A stretch of DNA of 64,000 nt from Victivallis sp. Marseille-Q1083 (GTDB taxonomy: Bacteria; Verrucomicrobiota; Lentisphaeria; Victivallales; Victivallaceae). Shown in pieces: positions 35,670 through 44,615 of this stretch (positions within the stretch are counted from its first letter, which is position 1; each line of letters starts with the position of its first letter). Where the stretch lies: positions 930,001 through 994,000 of the forward strand of contig NZ_CAHJXL010000001.1 of assembly GCF_903645315.1 (NCBI RefSeq), read 5' to 3'. A program made the translations under genes and the position numbers. The notes under the pieces were generated by a model that searched no databases, was not told where the DNA came from, and saw only the letters and a list, made by a program, of their open reading frames with translations.

Positions 35670-35682
35670 CCGGGAATATTGC

Positions 35683-35710
35683 TTGCAAATATTTACGCAT
35701 ACTATATATT
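35683..35710 (+). promoter_or_regulatory. Promoter of the second MarR gene and RND pump
   Basis: TTGCAA (35683-35688), 16 bases, TATATT (35705-35710). The 50 bases between it and the gene are AT-rich with AATAAA...TTTATT symmetry at 35729-35751, a possible regulator site. Confidence 0.6.
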
Positions 35711-35763
35711 ATGGTTTCCCTAACTATAATAAAACAAAGCAAGCTTTATTGAAGGATAACAAA

Positions 35764-36273
35764 ATGGCCGCTCATCCGAGTCCCAACAGTTTATGGCAAC
35801 TGTTGTTCACTCTGACCGACCGGTTGCGAGAGCTCGAGAACGGCGAATGCAGTCCGAAATTTCTGGAGGAAACATTCAGCTTGACGATCAACCAAACCCG
35901 GGTGATTCGCATGGTAAAAGAGCTCCAGGAAGCCCGGTTCGGCGAAATCACGCTGAAAATCTTATCGGAACATTTGAAAATCACCGCTGCAGCCGCATCG
36001 GAGATGGTTGAAAATTTAGTACAGAAAGGAGTTTTGAAACGAACTCCCAGCAGCAATGACCGCCGGGCGATTTCATTGGCCCTGTCCGATGAAGCGCAGG
36101 ATTTCATCCGCCGCCGTCAAAACGGGTTCGACAGTGTGACCGCGGATTTTTTAAACAGCAACGGCAAGGAGGAAAACTTGCAGTTGTTCAACTTATTGGA
36201 AAAATTCAACAAACAACTGAGCCGGCTCCAGCCGGACTCGAAGTCGAATAGCAAGGAAGCCAAAGAAAAATGA
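35764..36273 (+). CDS. MarR-family transcriptional regulator 2
   Basis: 169 residues from ATG 35764 (AAGGATAACAAA upstream; the frame extends to 35683 but reads the promoter). Winged helix LKILSEHLKITAAAASEMVENLVQKGVLKRTPSSNDRRAISLALSD with the DRR wing. The C-terminus is Lys/Glu/Ser-rich and probably disordered. Its stop overlaps the adaptor gene start (ATGA), so it is the immediate operon partner of the pump and its likely local regulator. Confidence 0.9.
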   Translation: MAAHPSPNSLWQLLFTLTDRLRELENGECSPKFLEETFSLTINQTRVIRMVKELQEARFGEITLKILSEHLKITAAAASEMVENLVQKGVLKRTPSSNDRRAISLALSDEAQDFIRRRQNGFDSVTADFLNSNGKEENLQLFNLLEKFNKQLSRLQPDSKSNSKEAKEK

Positions 36274-37412
36274 TGAAACGAGCGAATCTTGTGCAATTAA
36301 CTCTCGCCGGACTGGTATTGGGCGCCGGTTCCCTCCAGGCGGCAGACAAAGCAACGGAAAAAACGCCGGCGGCGCAGTCGCAGGAAATACCGGCGGTAAC
36401 CGTCTCAGAGGTCACCGAACTGGACCGGACGGAGCCGAAACGTTACGTCGGCGTCATCCGGGCAATCGAAGAAGTCTCCATCCCGGCCCGTATTTCCGGC
36501 TGGATTGAAAAAATCAATTTCACCGAAGGCAGCATGGTCAAAAAAGGCGATCTGCTGTTCGAGCTGGAAGATACCACCTATCAGGCCAACGTTTTGTCGG
36601 CCAAAGCGATTCTCGCCCAGGCCGAAGCGGAATTCGATTACGCCCAGAGCGAATTCGACCGGAAATCCGGACTGTATGAAAAAAACGCCGTCGCCAAAAC
36701 CGAACAGGAAAATGCCTCCCGGCTGGTGAAATCGACCAAAGCGAAAATCGAAGAGGCCAAGGCGGCCTTGATACAGGCCGAAAACGAGTTGTCCTACACC
36801 AAGATCTATGCGCCGATCACCGGCCGGATCGGCAAGCGCACCTATAGCGAAGGCAATTACGTGACGCCGCAGAGCGCGGAACTGGCCGACATCGTCCAGA
36901 TCGATCCGATCCACGTCAGTTTCTCGATCAGTGAACGTGATTTCCTGGACAGCTTCAACAAAGCCCAGGCCAGCACCACCGAATCGGTCATCACCATCGT
37001 GCCGGCCAACCACGAAGAATTCAAAGGCGACATCAAAATCGATTTCATCGACAACCGGGTCGACAAGGCGACCGGGACGATCACCATCTACCTGGAATGC
37101 ACCAATCCGGACGAGCGGCTGGTGCCCGGCGGTTTCGTCACCGTGAAGCTGGCGGATAAATTCGCCGAGCCGGTTCCGGCGATCAACGTCACCGCCGTCA
37201 TGACCGACCAGAAGAGCAATTACGTTTACGTCGTCGACGCCGACAATATCGTCGAACGCCGCGACATCAAACTGGGTAATGTCGTCGAAGGCATGCAACT
37301 GGTCACTTCCGGTTTGAAAGTGGGCGAGCAAGTCGTCATCGACGGCGTCCACAAGGCTGCTCCCGGCAGCAAGGTCAATCCGGTTCCGGTGGCCCAGCCG
37401 ACTCAACAGTAA
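36270..37412 (+). CDS. RND efflux periplasmic adaptor (membrane fusion protein)
   Basis: 380 residues with a signal peptide (MMKRANLVQLTLAGLVLGAGSLQA). Order: lipoyl-like half (EVSIPARISGWIEKINFTEGSMVKKGDLLFELEDTTYQA), coiled-coil hairpin (~105-165), second lipoyl half (ELSYTKIYAPITGRIGKRTYSEGNYV), beta-barrel and membrane-proximal domains. AcrA/MexA type. It bridges the inner-membrane pump and an outer-membrane channel. The N-terminus lacks a lipobox Cys. No TolC-like gene follows, so the channel must be encoded elsewhere. Confidence 0.94.
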   Translation: MMKRANLVQLTLAGLVLGAGSLQAADKATEKTPAAQSQEIPAVTVSEVTELDRTEPKRYVGVIRAIEEVSIPARISGWIEKINFTEGSMVKKGDLLFELEDTTYQANVLSAKAILAQAEAEFDYAQSEFDRKSGLYEKNAVAKTEQENASRLVKSTKAKIEEAKAALIQAENELSYTKIYAPITGRIGKRTYSEGNYVTPQSAELADIVQIDPIHVSFSISERDFLDSFNKAQASTTESVITIVPANHEEFKGDIKIDFIDNRVDKATGTITIYLECTNPDERLVPGGFVTVKLADKFAEPVPAINVTAVMTDQKSNYVYVVDADNIVERRDIKLGNVVEGMQLVTSGLKVGEQVVIDGVHKAAPGSKVNPVPVAQPTQQ

Positions 37413-37423
37413 GGTGAAATAAG

Positions 37424-40400
37424 ATGATTTCAAAAGTTTTCATCGACCGGCCGAAATTCGCCATCGTCATCTCGGTGGTGATGGTGCTGGCCGGAACGAT
37501 CTGCCTCTTTAAAATGCCGGTGGCGGAATACCCGGAAGTCGCCCCGCCGACCATCGTGGTCAACGCCAGCTATCCCGGCGCCAGCGCGCAGGTCATCGCC
37601 GACACGGTGGCCGCGCCGATCGAATCGGAGATCAACGGCGTCGAAGATTTGATCTATTACTCGTCGCAGTCGGACAACTCCGGGAACTATTCGCTGTCGA
37701 TCACCTTCAAATCGGGCATCGACAGCGACATGGCCCAGGTGAATGTGCAGAATGCCATTCAGCGGGCGGAGCCGTCGCTGCCGCAGGAGGTCAAGGCGCT
37801 CGGCGTCAACGTCTACAAGCGTTCCGGCGACATCCTCGGCATGCTGGCTTTCACCAGCGAAAACGGCAAACTCTCCAAGCTCTTCATGAGCAATTACGTC
37901 AGTATGAACGTCAAAGACGCCCTCGCCCGTATCGACGGCGTCAGCCAGGCGGTCATCTGGGGCGAACTCAACTACAGTATGCGCCTCTGGCTGGACCCGC
38001 TGCGGATGACGGCGCTCGGCGTCACCCATGAGGATGTCAAAAACGCGATCAGCACGCAGAATATCCAGGCGGCGGCCGGCGCGGTCGGCACCGAAGAGAG
38101 CAGCGAGTTCATGCAGTACAAGCTCAACGCCGAAGGACGTTTGAAGGAGGTCGGCGACTTTGAGCAGATCATCGTCAAATCCGGCAGCGACGGCCGGCAG
38201 ATCCGTTTGAGCGACATCGCCCGCATCGAGCTGGGCGCCGAAACCTATAACGGCACCAACTATTTCAACGGCGAACCCTGCGTCATGATGGCGCTGTTCC
38301 GCAACAACGATGCCAACGCGGTGGCGGTCATCGACAACATCAAGTCCGAAATGGCCAAGCTCGCCCAGAATTTTCCGGAGGGGCTCTCCTGGCATCTCGG
38401 CTACGACTCGACCGAATTCGTCCGGATCACGATGGAGGAAATCGTCGTCACGCTGATCCTGACCTTCGTGCTGGTCGTGGCGATCACCTACATCTTCCTG
38501 CAGGACTGGCGCGCCACGCTGATTCCGTCGATCACCATCCCGGTTTCGCTGCTCGGCACGTTCATCTTCCTCTATCCGATGGGTTTCAGCGCCAACGTGC
38601 TGACGATGTTCGCCCTGATCCTGGTCATCGGTTCGGTGGTCGACGACGCCATCGTCGTCGTCGAGAACTGCATGCGACTGATCGAAGAAGAACACCTGTC
38701 GCCTTACGAGGCGGCGGTCAAGGGCATGGGCCAGATCACCGGCGCGGTCATCGCGACGACATTGGTGATCCTGGCGATCTACGCGCCGGTCGCTTTCTAC
38801 GGCGGCATGGTCGGCACTATTTACAAGCAGTTCGCCGTCACGATGTGTATCGCCCTGGTGCTGTCGTCGGTCAACGCCCTGACATTGAGTCCGGCCCTGT
38901 GCGCCATCGTGCTGCGTCCGCAGAAGCAGGCCCGCGGACCGTTCAAATGGTTCAACATCGGGCTGAATTTTTCGCGGGACGGTTACGTGTCGCTCTCCGG
39001 CATTCTGGTGCGCCGCGGCCTGTTGACGGCCATCCTGTTCGCCGGCGTGCTCTACCTGAATTATCATCTGTTCAACAAAGTGCCGACCTCCTTCCTGCCA
39101 GACGAGGACAAAGGCGCCATCTTCTGCGATGTGCAACTGGCGCCGGGCTCCACGCTGTACCGGACCGGCCAGGCGCTCGGTAAAATTTCCGGCATCATCC
39201 GCGGCATCGACGGCGTCAAGGACATGCTGGTCATCTCCGGCCACAGCATGACCGCCGGCAGCGGTGAAAATGTCGGCATGGTCATCGTCGTCCTGAAGGA
39301 CTGGAGCGAACGGAAAACGCCGGAGCTGCAGGTCAAATACATCCAGCAGCAGATCATGCAGAAGTGCGCGACCATTCCGGAAGCCAACGTCCGGGCCTTC
39401 CTGCCGCCGGCTATCATCGGGCTGGGCGCCACCGGCGGCGTCAGCTTTGCGCTGCAGGCCACCGGCGACCAAACGCCGCAGGAACTGGCGCAGGCGGTGC
39501 GCAGTCTGATCGGCCAGATCATGGCCACCGGCAAGGCGGTTTACGCCACCAGTTCGTTCGAAGCCAATACGCCGCAGTTGGAGCTGGTGATCGACCGGGC
39601 CAAAGCGGAAGCGCTGAACATTCCGGTCAGCCGGATTTTCGGCACCCTGCAGAGTCAGCTGGCGGCTTATTACATCAACGATTTCAACCTGAACGGTTAT
39701 ACCTTTCAGGTCAAGATGCAGGCGGACAGCGATTACCGCAAAAACATCAACATGATCGAACAGTTGAACGTCCAGACCGATGCCGGCCAGATGGTGCCGT
39801 TGAGCACCATCGCCCAATTGAAATGGATCACCGGCCCGCGCCAGATCGAACGTTTCAACCAGTTTTCGTCGGCCAGCATGAACACGCAGAGCCTGCCGTC
39901 GGTCAGTTCCGGCGAAATGATGAATACAGTCCAGCAACTGGTCAACGACACCCTGCCGAAGGATTACCAGATCAGCTGGACCGACATGAGCTACCAGGAG
40001 CAGAACAATCAGGGGCAGATCATCTACCTGATGGCGCTGGCGCTGATCTTCGGCTATCTCTTCCTGGTCGCGCAATACGAAAGCTGGACCGTGCCGATTT
40101 CGGTAATTCTGTCGGTCGCGGTGGCGACGCTCGGCGCCATGGTGGCGCTGCTGGTCACCGATATGCCGTTGAGCATCTACTGCCAGCTCGGCTTGATCAT
40201 GCTGATCGGCCTGGCCAGCAAGAATGCGATCCTGATGGTGGAATTCTCCAAACAGGAACGGGAAGCCGGCCGGACCATCGAAGAGGCGGCGCTGAACGGC
40301 GCCCGCACCCGGTTCCGGGCGGTGATGATGACCGCGCTCTCGTTCGTCATCGGCGTGTTCCCGATGGTGATCGCCAGCGGCGCCGGTGCCGGCAGCCGGC

Positions 40401-40552
40401 GGGCGATCGGCGTGACGACTTTCTGGGGCATGGTCGCGGCCACCGCAGTCGGCATCTTCTTCATCCCGGCGTTGTACGCGTTCTTCCAGCGCGGCCGGGA
40501 AGCGCTGCAGCGGCTGCGCGGCACGCATCCGGACGGCAAAACGCAGCGGTAG
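37424..40552 (+). CDS. RND multidrug efflux permease (HAE1/AcrB type)
   Basis: 1042 residues, the standard AcrB length: 12 predicted TM helices in two halves, each with a large periplasmic loop. Conserved features include FIDRPKFAIVISVVM at the start, the proton-relay Asp pair in ILVIGSVVDDAIVVVENCMR, and GLASKNAILMVEFSKQ in the second half. A proton-driven trimeric exporter of drugs or lipophilic compounds. It starts 11 bases after the adaptor. Substrates cannot be read from the sequence. Confidence 0.96.
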   Translation: MISKVFIDRPKFAIVISVVMVLAGTICLFKMPVAEYPEVAPPTIVVNASYPGASAQVIADTVAAPIESEINGVEDLIYYSSQSDNSGNYSLSITFKSGIDSDMAQVNVQNAIQRAEPSLPQEVKALGVNVYKRSGDILGMLAFTSENGKLSKLFMSNYVSMNVKDALARIDGVSQAVIWGELNYSMRLWLDPLRMTALGVTHEDVKNAISTQNIQAAAGAVGTEESSEFMQYKLNAEGRLKEVGDFEQIIVKSGSDGRQIRLSDIARIELGAETYNGTNYFNGEPCVMMALFRNNDANAVAVIDNIKSEMAKLAQNFPEGLSWHLGYDSTEFVRITMEEIVVTLILTFVLVVAITYIFLQDWRATLIPSITIPVSLLGTFIFLYPMGFSANVLTMFALILVIGSVVDDAIVVVENCMRLIEEEHLSPYEAAVKGMGQITGAVIATTLVILAIYAPVAFYGGMVGTIYKQFAVTMCIALVLSSVNALTLSPALCAIVLRPQKQARGPFKWFNIGLNFSRDGYVSLSGILVRRGLLTAILFAGVLYLNYHLFNKVPTSFLPDEDKGAIFCDVQLAPGSTLYRTGQALGKISGIIRGIDGVKDMLVISGHSMTAGSGENVGMVIVVLKDWSERKTPELQVKYIQQQIMQKCATIPEANVRAFLPPAIIGLGATGGVSFALQATGDQTPQELAQAVRSLIGQIMATGKAVYATSSFEANTPQLELVIDRAKAEALNIPVSRIFGTLQSQLAAYYINDFNLNGYTFQVKMQADSDYRKNINMIEQLNVQTDAGQMVPLSTIAQLKWITGPRQIERFNQFSSASMNTQSLPSVSSGEMMNTVQQLVNDTLPKDYQISWTDMSYQEQNNQGQIIYLMALALIFGYLFLVAQYESWTVPISVILSVAVATLGAMVALLVTDMPLSIYCQLGLIMLIGLASKNAILMVEFSKQEREAGRTIEEAALNGARTRFRAVMMTALSFVIGVFPMVIASGAGAGSRRAIGVTTFWGMVAATAVGIFFIPALYAFFQRGREALQRLRGTHPDGKTQR

Positions 40553-40593
40553 CTGCCGGGAAAAACGGCAAACGGTCTTTGCCGTGGTCATTG

Positions 40594-40640
40594 AAATATC
40601 CGATTCCAACGATTATAGTGTGGAATCGGATATTTTTTTT
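40594..40640 (+). terminator. Strong terminator after the RND pump, overlapping a promoter
   Basis: A 15-bp perfect stem (40594-40608 with 40621-40635) around a 12-base loop, followed by T-rich sequence. The left arm and loop also hold a promoter-like TTGAAA (40591-40596), 17 bases, TATAGT (40614-40619) aimed at the alcohol dehydrogenase gene. Confidence 0.8.
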
Positions 40641-40698
40641 CAACCGCAATTGGCAACAATTCCGGTTCAAACCATGAAACGAAACGCGAGGTAGAACG

Positions 40699-41805
40699 AT
40701 GTCGGAAAAAGGAAAAGTGGCAATGCTGGTCGCTCCCGGTAAGTTTGAAATCCGGGAATATCCGCTCCCGCCGATCGGCGACGACGAGATGCTGCTCAAA
40801 GTCGAAGGATGCGGGATTTGCGGCACGGACGGACACGAATACAAGCGCGATCCCTTCGGACTCTGTCCGGTGGTGCTCGGCCATGAAGGTTCCGGCGCCA
40901 TCGTCAAACTGGGGAAAAATATCACCGCCGATTCCGCTGGCGTGCCGGTCAAACTCGGCGACAAGATCGTCACCTGCATCATTCCGTGCGGCAAATGCAA
41001 CGCCTGCAAAAATACGCCGGCTCGCACCAATCTGTGCGAAAACTGCGGCGTTTACGGCCTGTTTCCGGACGACGACATCCACTTCAACGGTTATTTCGGC
41101 GAATATTTGGTCATCCGCCCCGGCTCGACCTTTTTCAATGTCACCGGCATGACGCTGGACCAGCGCATGCTGGTGGAACCGGCCGCCGTGGCAGTTCACG
41201 CCGTCGAACGCGCCAAGAGCACCGGATTGTTGAAATTCAACACTGTCGTGCTGATCCAGGGCTGCGGACCGATCGGCCTGATGGTCATGGCGGTATTGCG
41301 GACGATGGGCATCGAAACCATCCTGGCCACCGACGGCAACGACAGCCGGCTGGAATGGGCCAAACGGATGGGGGCCAGTCAGACCTTCAACTTCACCCAG
41401 TACCCGGATTTCCCGGCGCTGCTGGCCGATGTCAAGGCCGCCACCGACGGTCTGGGCGCCGAATTCGTCTTCCAGTGCACCGGCGTCGGCAAGGCCGGCG
41501 GCAACGCCTGGAAACTGGTGCGGCGCGGCGGCGGCCTGTGCGAAGTCGGCTTCTTCATGGACGGCGGCGACTGCACGATCAACCACCATTATGACCTGTG
41601 CAACAAGGAAATTTCGGCGGTCGGCAGTTGGGTCTACTCGCCGCAGGATTATCCGACCACCTTCGCCTTCCTGAAACGGGCGGCCGGCATCGGTCTGCCG
41701 GTGGAAGAACTGGTCACCCATAAATTCCCGCTGTCCCAGATCACCGAAGCGCTGGAAACCAACGTGCAGATGAAGGGCATCAAGGTGGCGGTCATCGTCG
41801 AATGA
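40699..41805 (+). CDS. Zinc-dependent medium-chain alcohol/polyol dehydrogenase
   Basis: 368 residues of the MDR superfamily. Catalytic zinc site Cys in GCGICGTDGHEY and His-Glu in VLGHEGSGAIV; structural zinc Cys quartet CGKCNACKNTPARTNLCENC; Rossmann loop QGCGPIGLMVMAVLRTMG. Closest in layout to sorbitol/threonine dehydrogenase-like enzymes that oxidise secondary alcohols with NAD(P)+. Preceded by GAGGTAGAACG. It stands alone between the pump terminator and a hairpin-rich gap; the substrate is unknown. Confidence 0.92.
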   Translation: MSEKGKVAMLVAPGKFEIREYPLPPIGDDEMLLKVEGCGICGTDGHEYKRDPFGLCPVVLGHEGSGAIVKLGKNITADSAGVPVKLGDKIVTCIIPCGKCNACKNTPARTNLCENCGVYGLFPDDDIHFNGYFGEYLVIRPGSTFFNVTGMTLDQRMLVEPAAVAVHAVERAKSTGLLKFNTVVLIQGCGPIGLMVMAVLRTMGIETILATDGNDSRLEWAKRMGASQTFNFTQYPDFPALLADVKAATDGLGAEFVFQCTGVGKAGGNAWKLVRRGGGLCEVGFFMDGGDCTINHHYDLCNKEISAVGSWVYSPQDYPTTFAFLKRAAGIGLPVEELVTHKFPLSQITEALETNVQMKGIKVAVIVE

Positions 41806-42001
41806 GACGGTTCAGCCGGGCAGAAAAAATCTTTTGAGGGAAAATTTTCTCTGCTCGCATGCTTCCTTTTCCGAACCGTCTGGTCGCCTTTTTCCGTCGG
41901 TAACGCCAGGTGGAAAAAGGCGATGCCGGTCATCCCCAACCTAATGCCGATACCAACGCCGCGCTATTGAGGGAAAAGACTTGCATATGGCGCGAATTGA
42001 A
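41806..42001. other. Gap after the dehydrogenase with nested inverted repeats
   Basis: No gene seen. AGACGGTTC at 41804-41812 is complemented by GAACCGTCT near 41873-41881, and CGCCTTTTTCC (41887-41897) by GGAAAAAGGCG (about 41912-41922). Neither is followed by a T-run. Confidence 0.45.
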
Positions 42002-42044
42002 AGAAAGAATGCTCCGCCGGCTTGAAACCGGCGGAGCATTCTTT
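42002..42044. terminator. Strong 16-bp hairpin, probable bidirectional terminator
   Basis: AAGAATGCTCCGCCGG (42002-42017) pairs exactly with 42025-42040, loop CTTGAAA, with TTTTCTT after it on the plus strand and CTTTCTTTC on the minus strand. It lies between two converging genes. Confidence 0.75.
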
Positions 42045-42140
42045 TCTTCGTCAATGCGGCAAATCCGTCCGGATCTGCCGGGCCGGGGCGGCGGAAACCG
42101 TTTCCCGCCGCGCCGGCAAGGTCTGGCAAAACCGGCCCGA

Positions 42141-42887
42141 TTAGGGCGCAGTGGTAACCCAACCGGAGTTGGTCAGCACCGGGCGGCAATACTTCGTGGC
42201 TTCCGCCTGCAACTGCCGGCCTTTGACGCTGTGGGCGCTGCCGTCGGACAGAGCGATGTTCGAAGATTCATTATGAACCAGATACATCGGATACCAGGCA
42301 TTGGCCAGCGTCTTGTTCAACGGGTACAGACCGGTGACGTCCGACTCGCTGATCTGCGACGGATTGAGCAGGTGACCGGAGATCGCCGAAGCGCCGGTGA
42401 AGCCATTGTCGGTGGAGGTACCATCGCCGAAGACGAACGGTGTCGAACCTTCTTCCTGGGCGGCAGCCAATACCGTCGCCAATTTATGGGCACGCCGATC
42501 GCCGCTCTCGCCTGCAGAGTTGCCGAAAGTATTGTAATTCATACCGATAGAGACCGTATCCTGCGCATAGCTGTCTTTGTTGTAATGGCCGGCGCTGGCT
42601 CCGCAGAGGAATACATCCTCTCCCACGCCATATTGCAGATTATAAACCGTCGGCCAGTTGGCCTTGTTGGCAAATTCCGGAATTTGCACATGTGCGGCAC
42701 AAACCCAGTCGTCATTGTCCATCGTGTACATGGTGAAAACCAGGCCGAGTTGTTTCATGTTGCTGCGGCATTTGATTTCCTGCGCTTTTGCTTTCGCTTT
42801 GCCCAACGCCGGCAACAACATACTGGCGAGGATGGCGATGATCGCGATGACCACGAGCAGTTCGATGAGGGTGAATTTCTTTTTCAT
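42141..42887 (-). CDS. DUF1559-like pseudopilin under operator control
   Basis: 248 residues from ATG 42887, which follows AAGGAAGAAAAA. Start: [28 protein letters not shown], prepilin-peptidase type, followed by [21 protein letters not shown] and a mature domain ending in the [24 protein letters not shown] segment typical of the family. It is monocistronic here, with a promoter and two palindromic operators upstream (42961-43017), so expression is conditional. No enzyme gene is attached, unlike the pseudopilins at 23613 and 56598. Confidence 0.92.
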   Translation of the reverse strand: MKKKFTLIELLVVIAIIAILASMLLPALGKAKAKAQEIKCRSNMKQLGLVFTMYTMDNDDWVCAAHVQIPEFANKANWPTVYNLQYGVGEDVFLCGASAGHYNKDSYAQDTVSIGMNYNTFGNSAGESGDRRAHKLATVLAAAQEEGSTPFVFGDGTSTDNGFTGASAISGHLLNPSQISESDVTGLYPLNKTLANAWYPMYLVHNESSNIALSDGSAHSVKGRQLQAEATKYCRPVLTNSGWVTTAP

Positions 42888-42960
42888 TTTTTCTTCCTTG
42901 ATTAAGGTTGTTTCGTTTCGACATCCGTTTTCTTTTACTTCATCCCGACACTGTAAAATG

Positions 42961-42974
42961 GTAAATCGATTTAC
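42961..42974. promoter_or_regulatory. Palindromic operator downstream of the pseudopilin promoter
   Basis: GTAAATCGATTTAC, a perfect 14-bp palindrome with a central CG as in LacI-type operators, in the 5' untranslated region just after the transcription start. It is spaced 34 bases (about three helical turns) from the related site at 42995-43008. Confidence 0.7.
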
Positions 42975-42988
42975 TGTCATCACCATAT

Positions 42989-43017
42989 AGTATAGTAAAT
43001 CGGTTAACAAAAAGCAA
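42989..43017 (-). promoter_or_regulatory. Pseudopilin promoter with operator between its boxes
   Basis: On the minus strand TTGCTT (43012-43017), 17 bases, TATACT (42989-42994). The spacer holds GTAAATCGGTTAAC (42995-43008), a near-palindrome matching the operator at 42961-42974. Confidence 0.7.
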
Positions 43018-43594
43018 TAGGCAAACGAAAAAAAATCGAATTTTTTTTGAAAAAAGTTAGTTTTCGGTCGAAAAAACGTCAGTTTTCAAGAAAAAATCAC
43101 TTTTTTACGGTGCGATATTGATTTTTTTTCAACATATGCTGTCCGGATCCAAAAAACTGGAATCCTCCGCTTTTTTGGCCGGATCGTAACCTTCGCCGTA
43201 ACCTCTTTTGGGGATAAAATGAATCGAGAAAGTAACTGCTCCCAAAAAAGATTTTCTTCTATGCCCCCTTCTCTTTCAGTAGTCCGCCGGACTGAATCAT
43301 CCATCGCGTTTTTCGTTTCCATTGCCCGGCCGGTTGCCGCTCCCCGACCTCGACTCCAACGGCAAAATTTCGCAAGCCGGCACCAGAAAGCCGCGGCCGT
43401 AACCGGAGAGACGATCCCGGCCCGGCAGAACGGCAGCTTCCGGAATGGCGGGATTGGAAAAAATCGGCGGCGGACCGGCACTTGCCGACAGTTGATTTCG
43501 TGCCGGCGCGATCGAAGCGGCCAGTGGAATCCGCCCGGCGGGACGCATTCAGAGACAAATCGGAATGTTAACTTTTTTTATTTTTCAGTGATGT
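43018..43594. other. Long intergenic stretch without a convincing gene
   Basis: The first ~130 bases are A/T homopolymer-rich. The rest (43200-43560) is GC-rich with open frames on both strands (for example 43219-43641 plus, 43086-43481 minus), but their products are Arg/Pro/Ser-rich, lack motifs and have no good ribosome sites. It may be an eroded gene; I cannot identify it. Confidence 0.5.
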
Positions 43595-43622
43595 TTGCCA
43601 ACTACTCATTGTCTGCTATATT
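43595..43622 (+). promoter_or_regulatory. Promoter of the ricT operon
   Basis: TTGCCA (43595-43600), 16 bases, TATATT (43617-43622), 51 bases before the start codon. Confidence 0.6.
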
Positions 43623-43673
43623 ACTAAATGTATTATTGTAGAGCAAAACGATCAAGCAGATTGGTAAGCATTA

Positions 43674-44615
43674 TTGATGAATAACTTATATACAGTGGAA
43701 CTTGACAACGGTTCCCGTTATCAAGCGCAGGCGCCCGCCGAGCTGGAGCTGAAAGTCGGCAATTACTGCATCGTCCGCAAGGATTTCTATCTGGATTATG
43801 CCAGAGTCATCCACCGGTATCCGCCGGCGGAGGAAGAAAATACCAACAGCAGCCTGCCGCGCATCGAACGGGCCGCTACTGCCGCCGACCGGGAAACCGC
43901 CGCCGGCAATCAGGAGCGGGGCAAAAACGCGATCGCCACCGCATATCGTTTCGTCGAATTGCTGAAACTGGAAATGAAGCTGTTGAACGCCCACTATTCA
44001 TTCGACTGCAAACAGATTGTCATCCAGTTTACCGCCGACGGACGAGTTGATTTCCGGGAATTGGTCAAAGAGCTGTCGCGGGCGCTCAGCGCCAGAATCG
44101 AATTGCGGCAGATCGGCGTGCGCGACGAGACCAGCATTTGCGGCGGCATCGGCATCTGCGGCCAGGAGCTTTGCTGCCGCCGCTTTTTGAAAGAGTTCAA
44201 TTCCATCAACGTCCGGATGGCCAAGGACCAGGATCTTTCGCTGACGCCGAGTACGATTTCCGGCGCCTGCGGCCGTTTGAAATGTTGCCTGAAATTCGAA
44301 CACGCCGGTTACCTGGAACTGGAAAAAGGAATGCCGCATCGCGGCGAATATTGCGAGTGCCCGGAAGGACGCGGCCGGATTTATGACCGAAACCTGCTGA
44401 CGCAAAGCGTTTCGGTGCAATTGGAATCCGGCAATCTCGTTCATTATACCCGCGACGAAATCACCATCGTTTCGCAGGAAAAGCCCCGGCCGCCCAAACC
44501 GAAAAAAGCGCCGCCGGAAGCCGCTCCCCGGAAAGACGGCAGGAGCGACAACGCCGGCCGGCCGCCCAGAAACTCCGGCAACCGGAAAGCGGAAAATAAT
44601 TCCGAGAAGCAATGA
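43674..44615 (+). CDS. PSP1/RicT (YaaT)-family protein
   Basis: 313 residues. The PSP1 C-terminal domain (~90-215) carries the Cys signature GGIGICGQELCCRRFLKEF and SGACGRLKCCLKFEH, which in Bacillus RicT bind Fe-S clusters as part of the RicAFT complex controlling mRNA processing. MAKDQDLSLTPSTISG is also conserved. The C-terminal ~50 residues are Pro/Lys-rich and disordered. The partners RicA and RicF are not in the window, so the role in this lineage is inferred. Its stop overlaps the next start (ATGA). Confidence 0.88.
   Translation: MMNNLYTVELDNGSRYQAQAPAELELKVGNYCIVRKDFYLDYARVIHRYPPAEEENTNSSLPRIERAATAADRETAAGNQERGKNAIATAYRFVELLKLEMKLLNAHYSFDCKQIVIQFTADGRVDFRELVKELSRALSARIELRQIGVRDETSICGGIGICGQELCCRRFLKEFNSINVRMAKDQDLSLTPSTISGACGRLKCCLKFEHAGYLELEKGMPHRGEYCECPEGRGRIYDRNLLTQSVSVQLESGNLVHYTRDEITIVSQEKPRPPKPKKAPPEAAPRKDGRSDNAGRPPRNSGNRKAENNSEKQ

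Noticed and set aside
35655-35670. 16-base sequence AAAGTGTCCTTTTTTC shared with 55300-55315
   Set aside because: At 35655 it is part of a terminator T-run; T-rich identity of this length is likely coincidence.
37430-40609. Open frame of over 1000 codons antisense to the RND permease
   Set aside because: It mirrors the GC-biased codons of a clear AcrB-type gene; its His/Asp/Arg-rich product has no domain.
43086-43641. Overlapping frames on both strands upstream of ricT
   Set aside because: Products are low-complexity Arg/Pro/Ser sequences typical of GC-rich non-coding DNA; no start signals.
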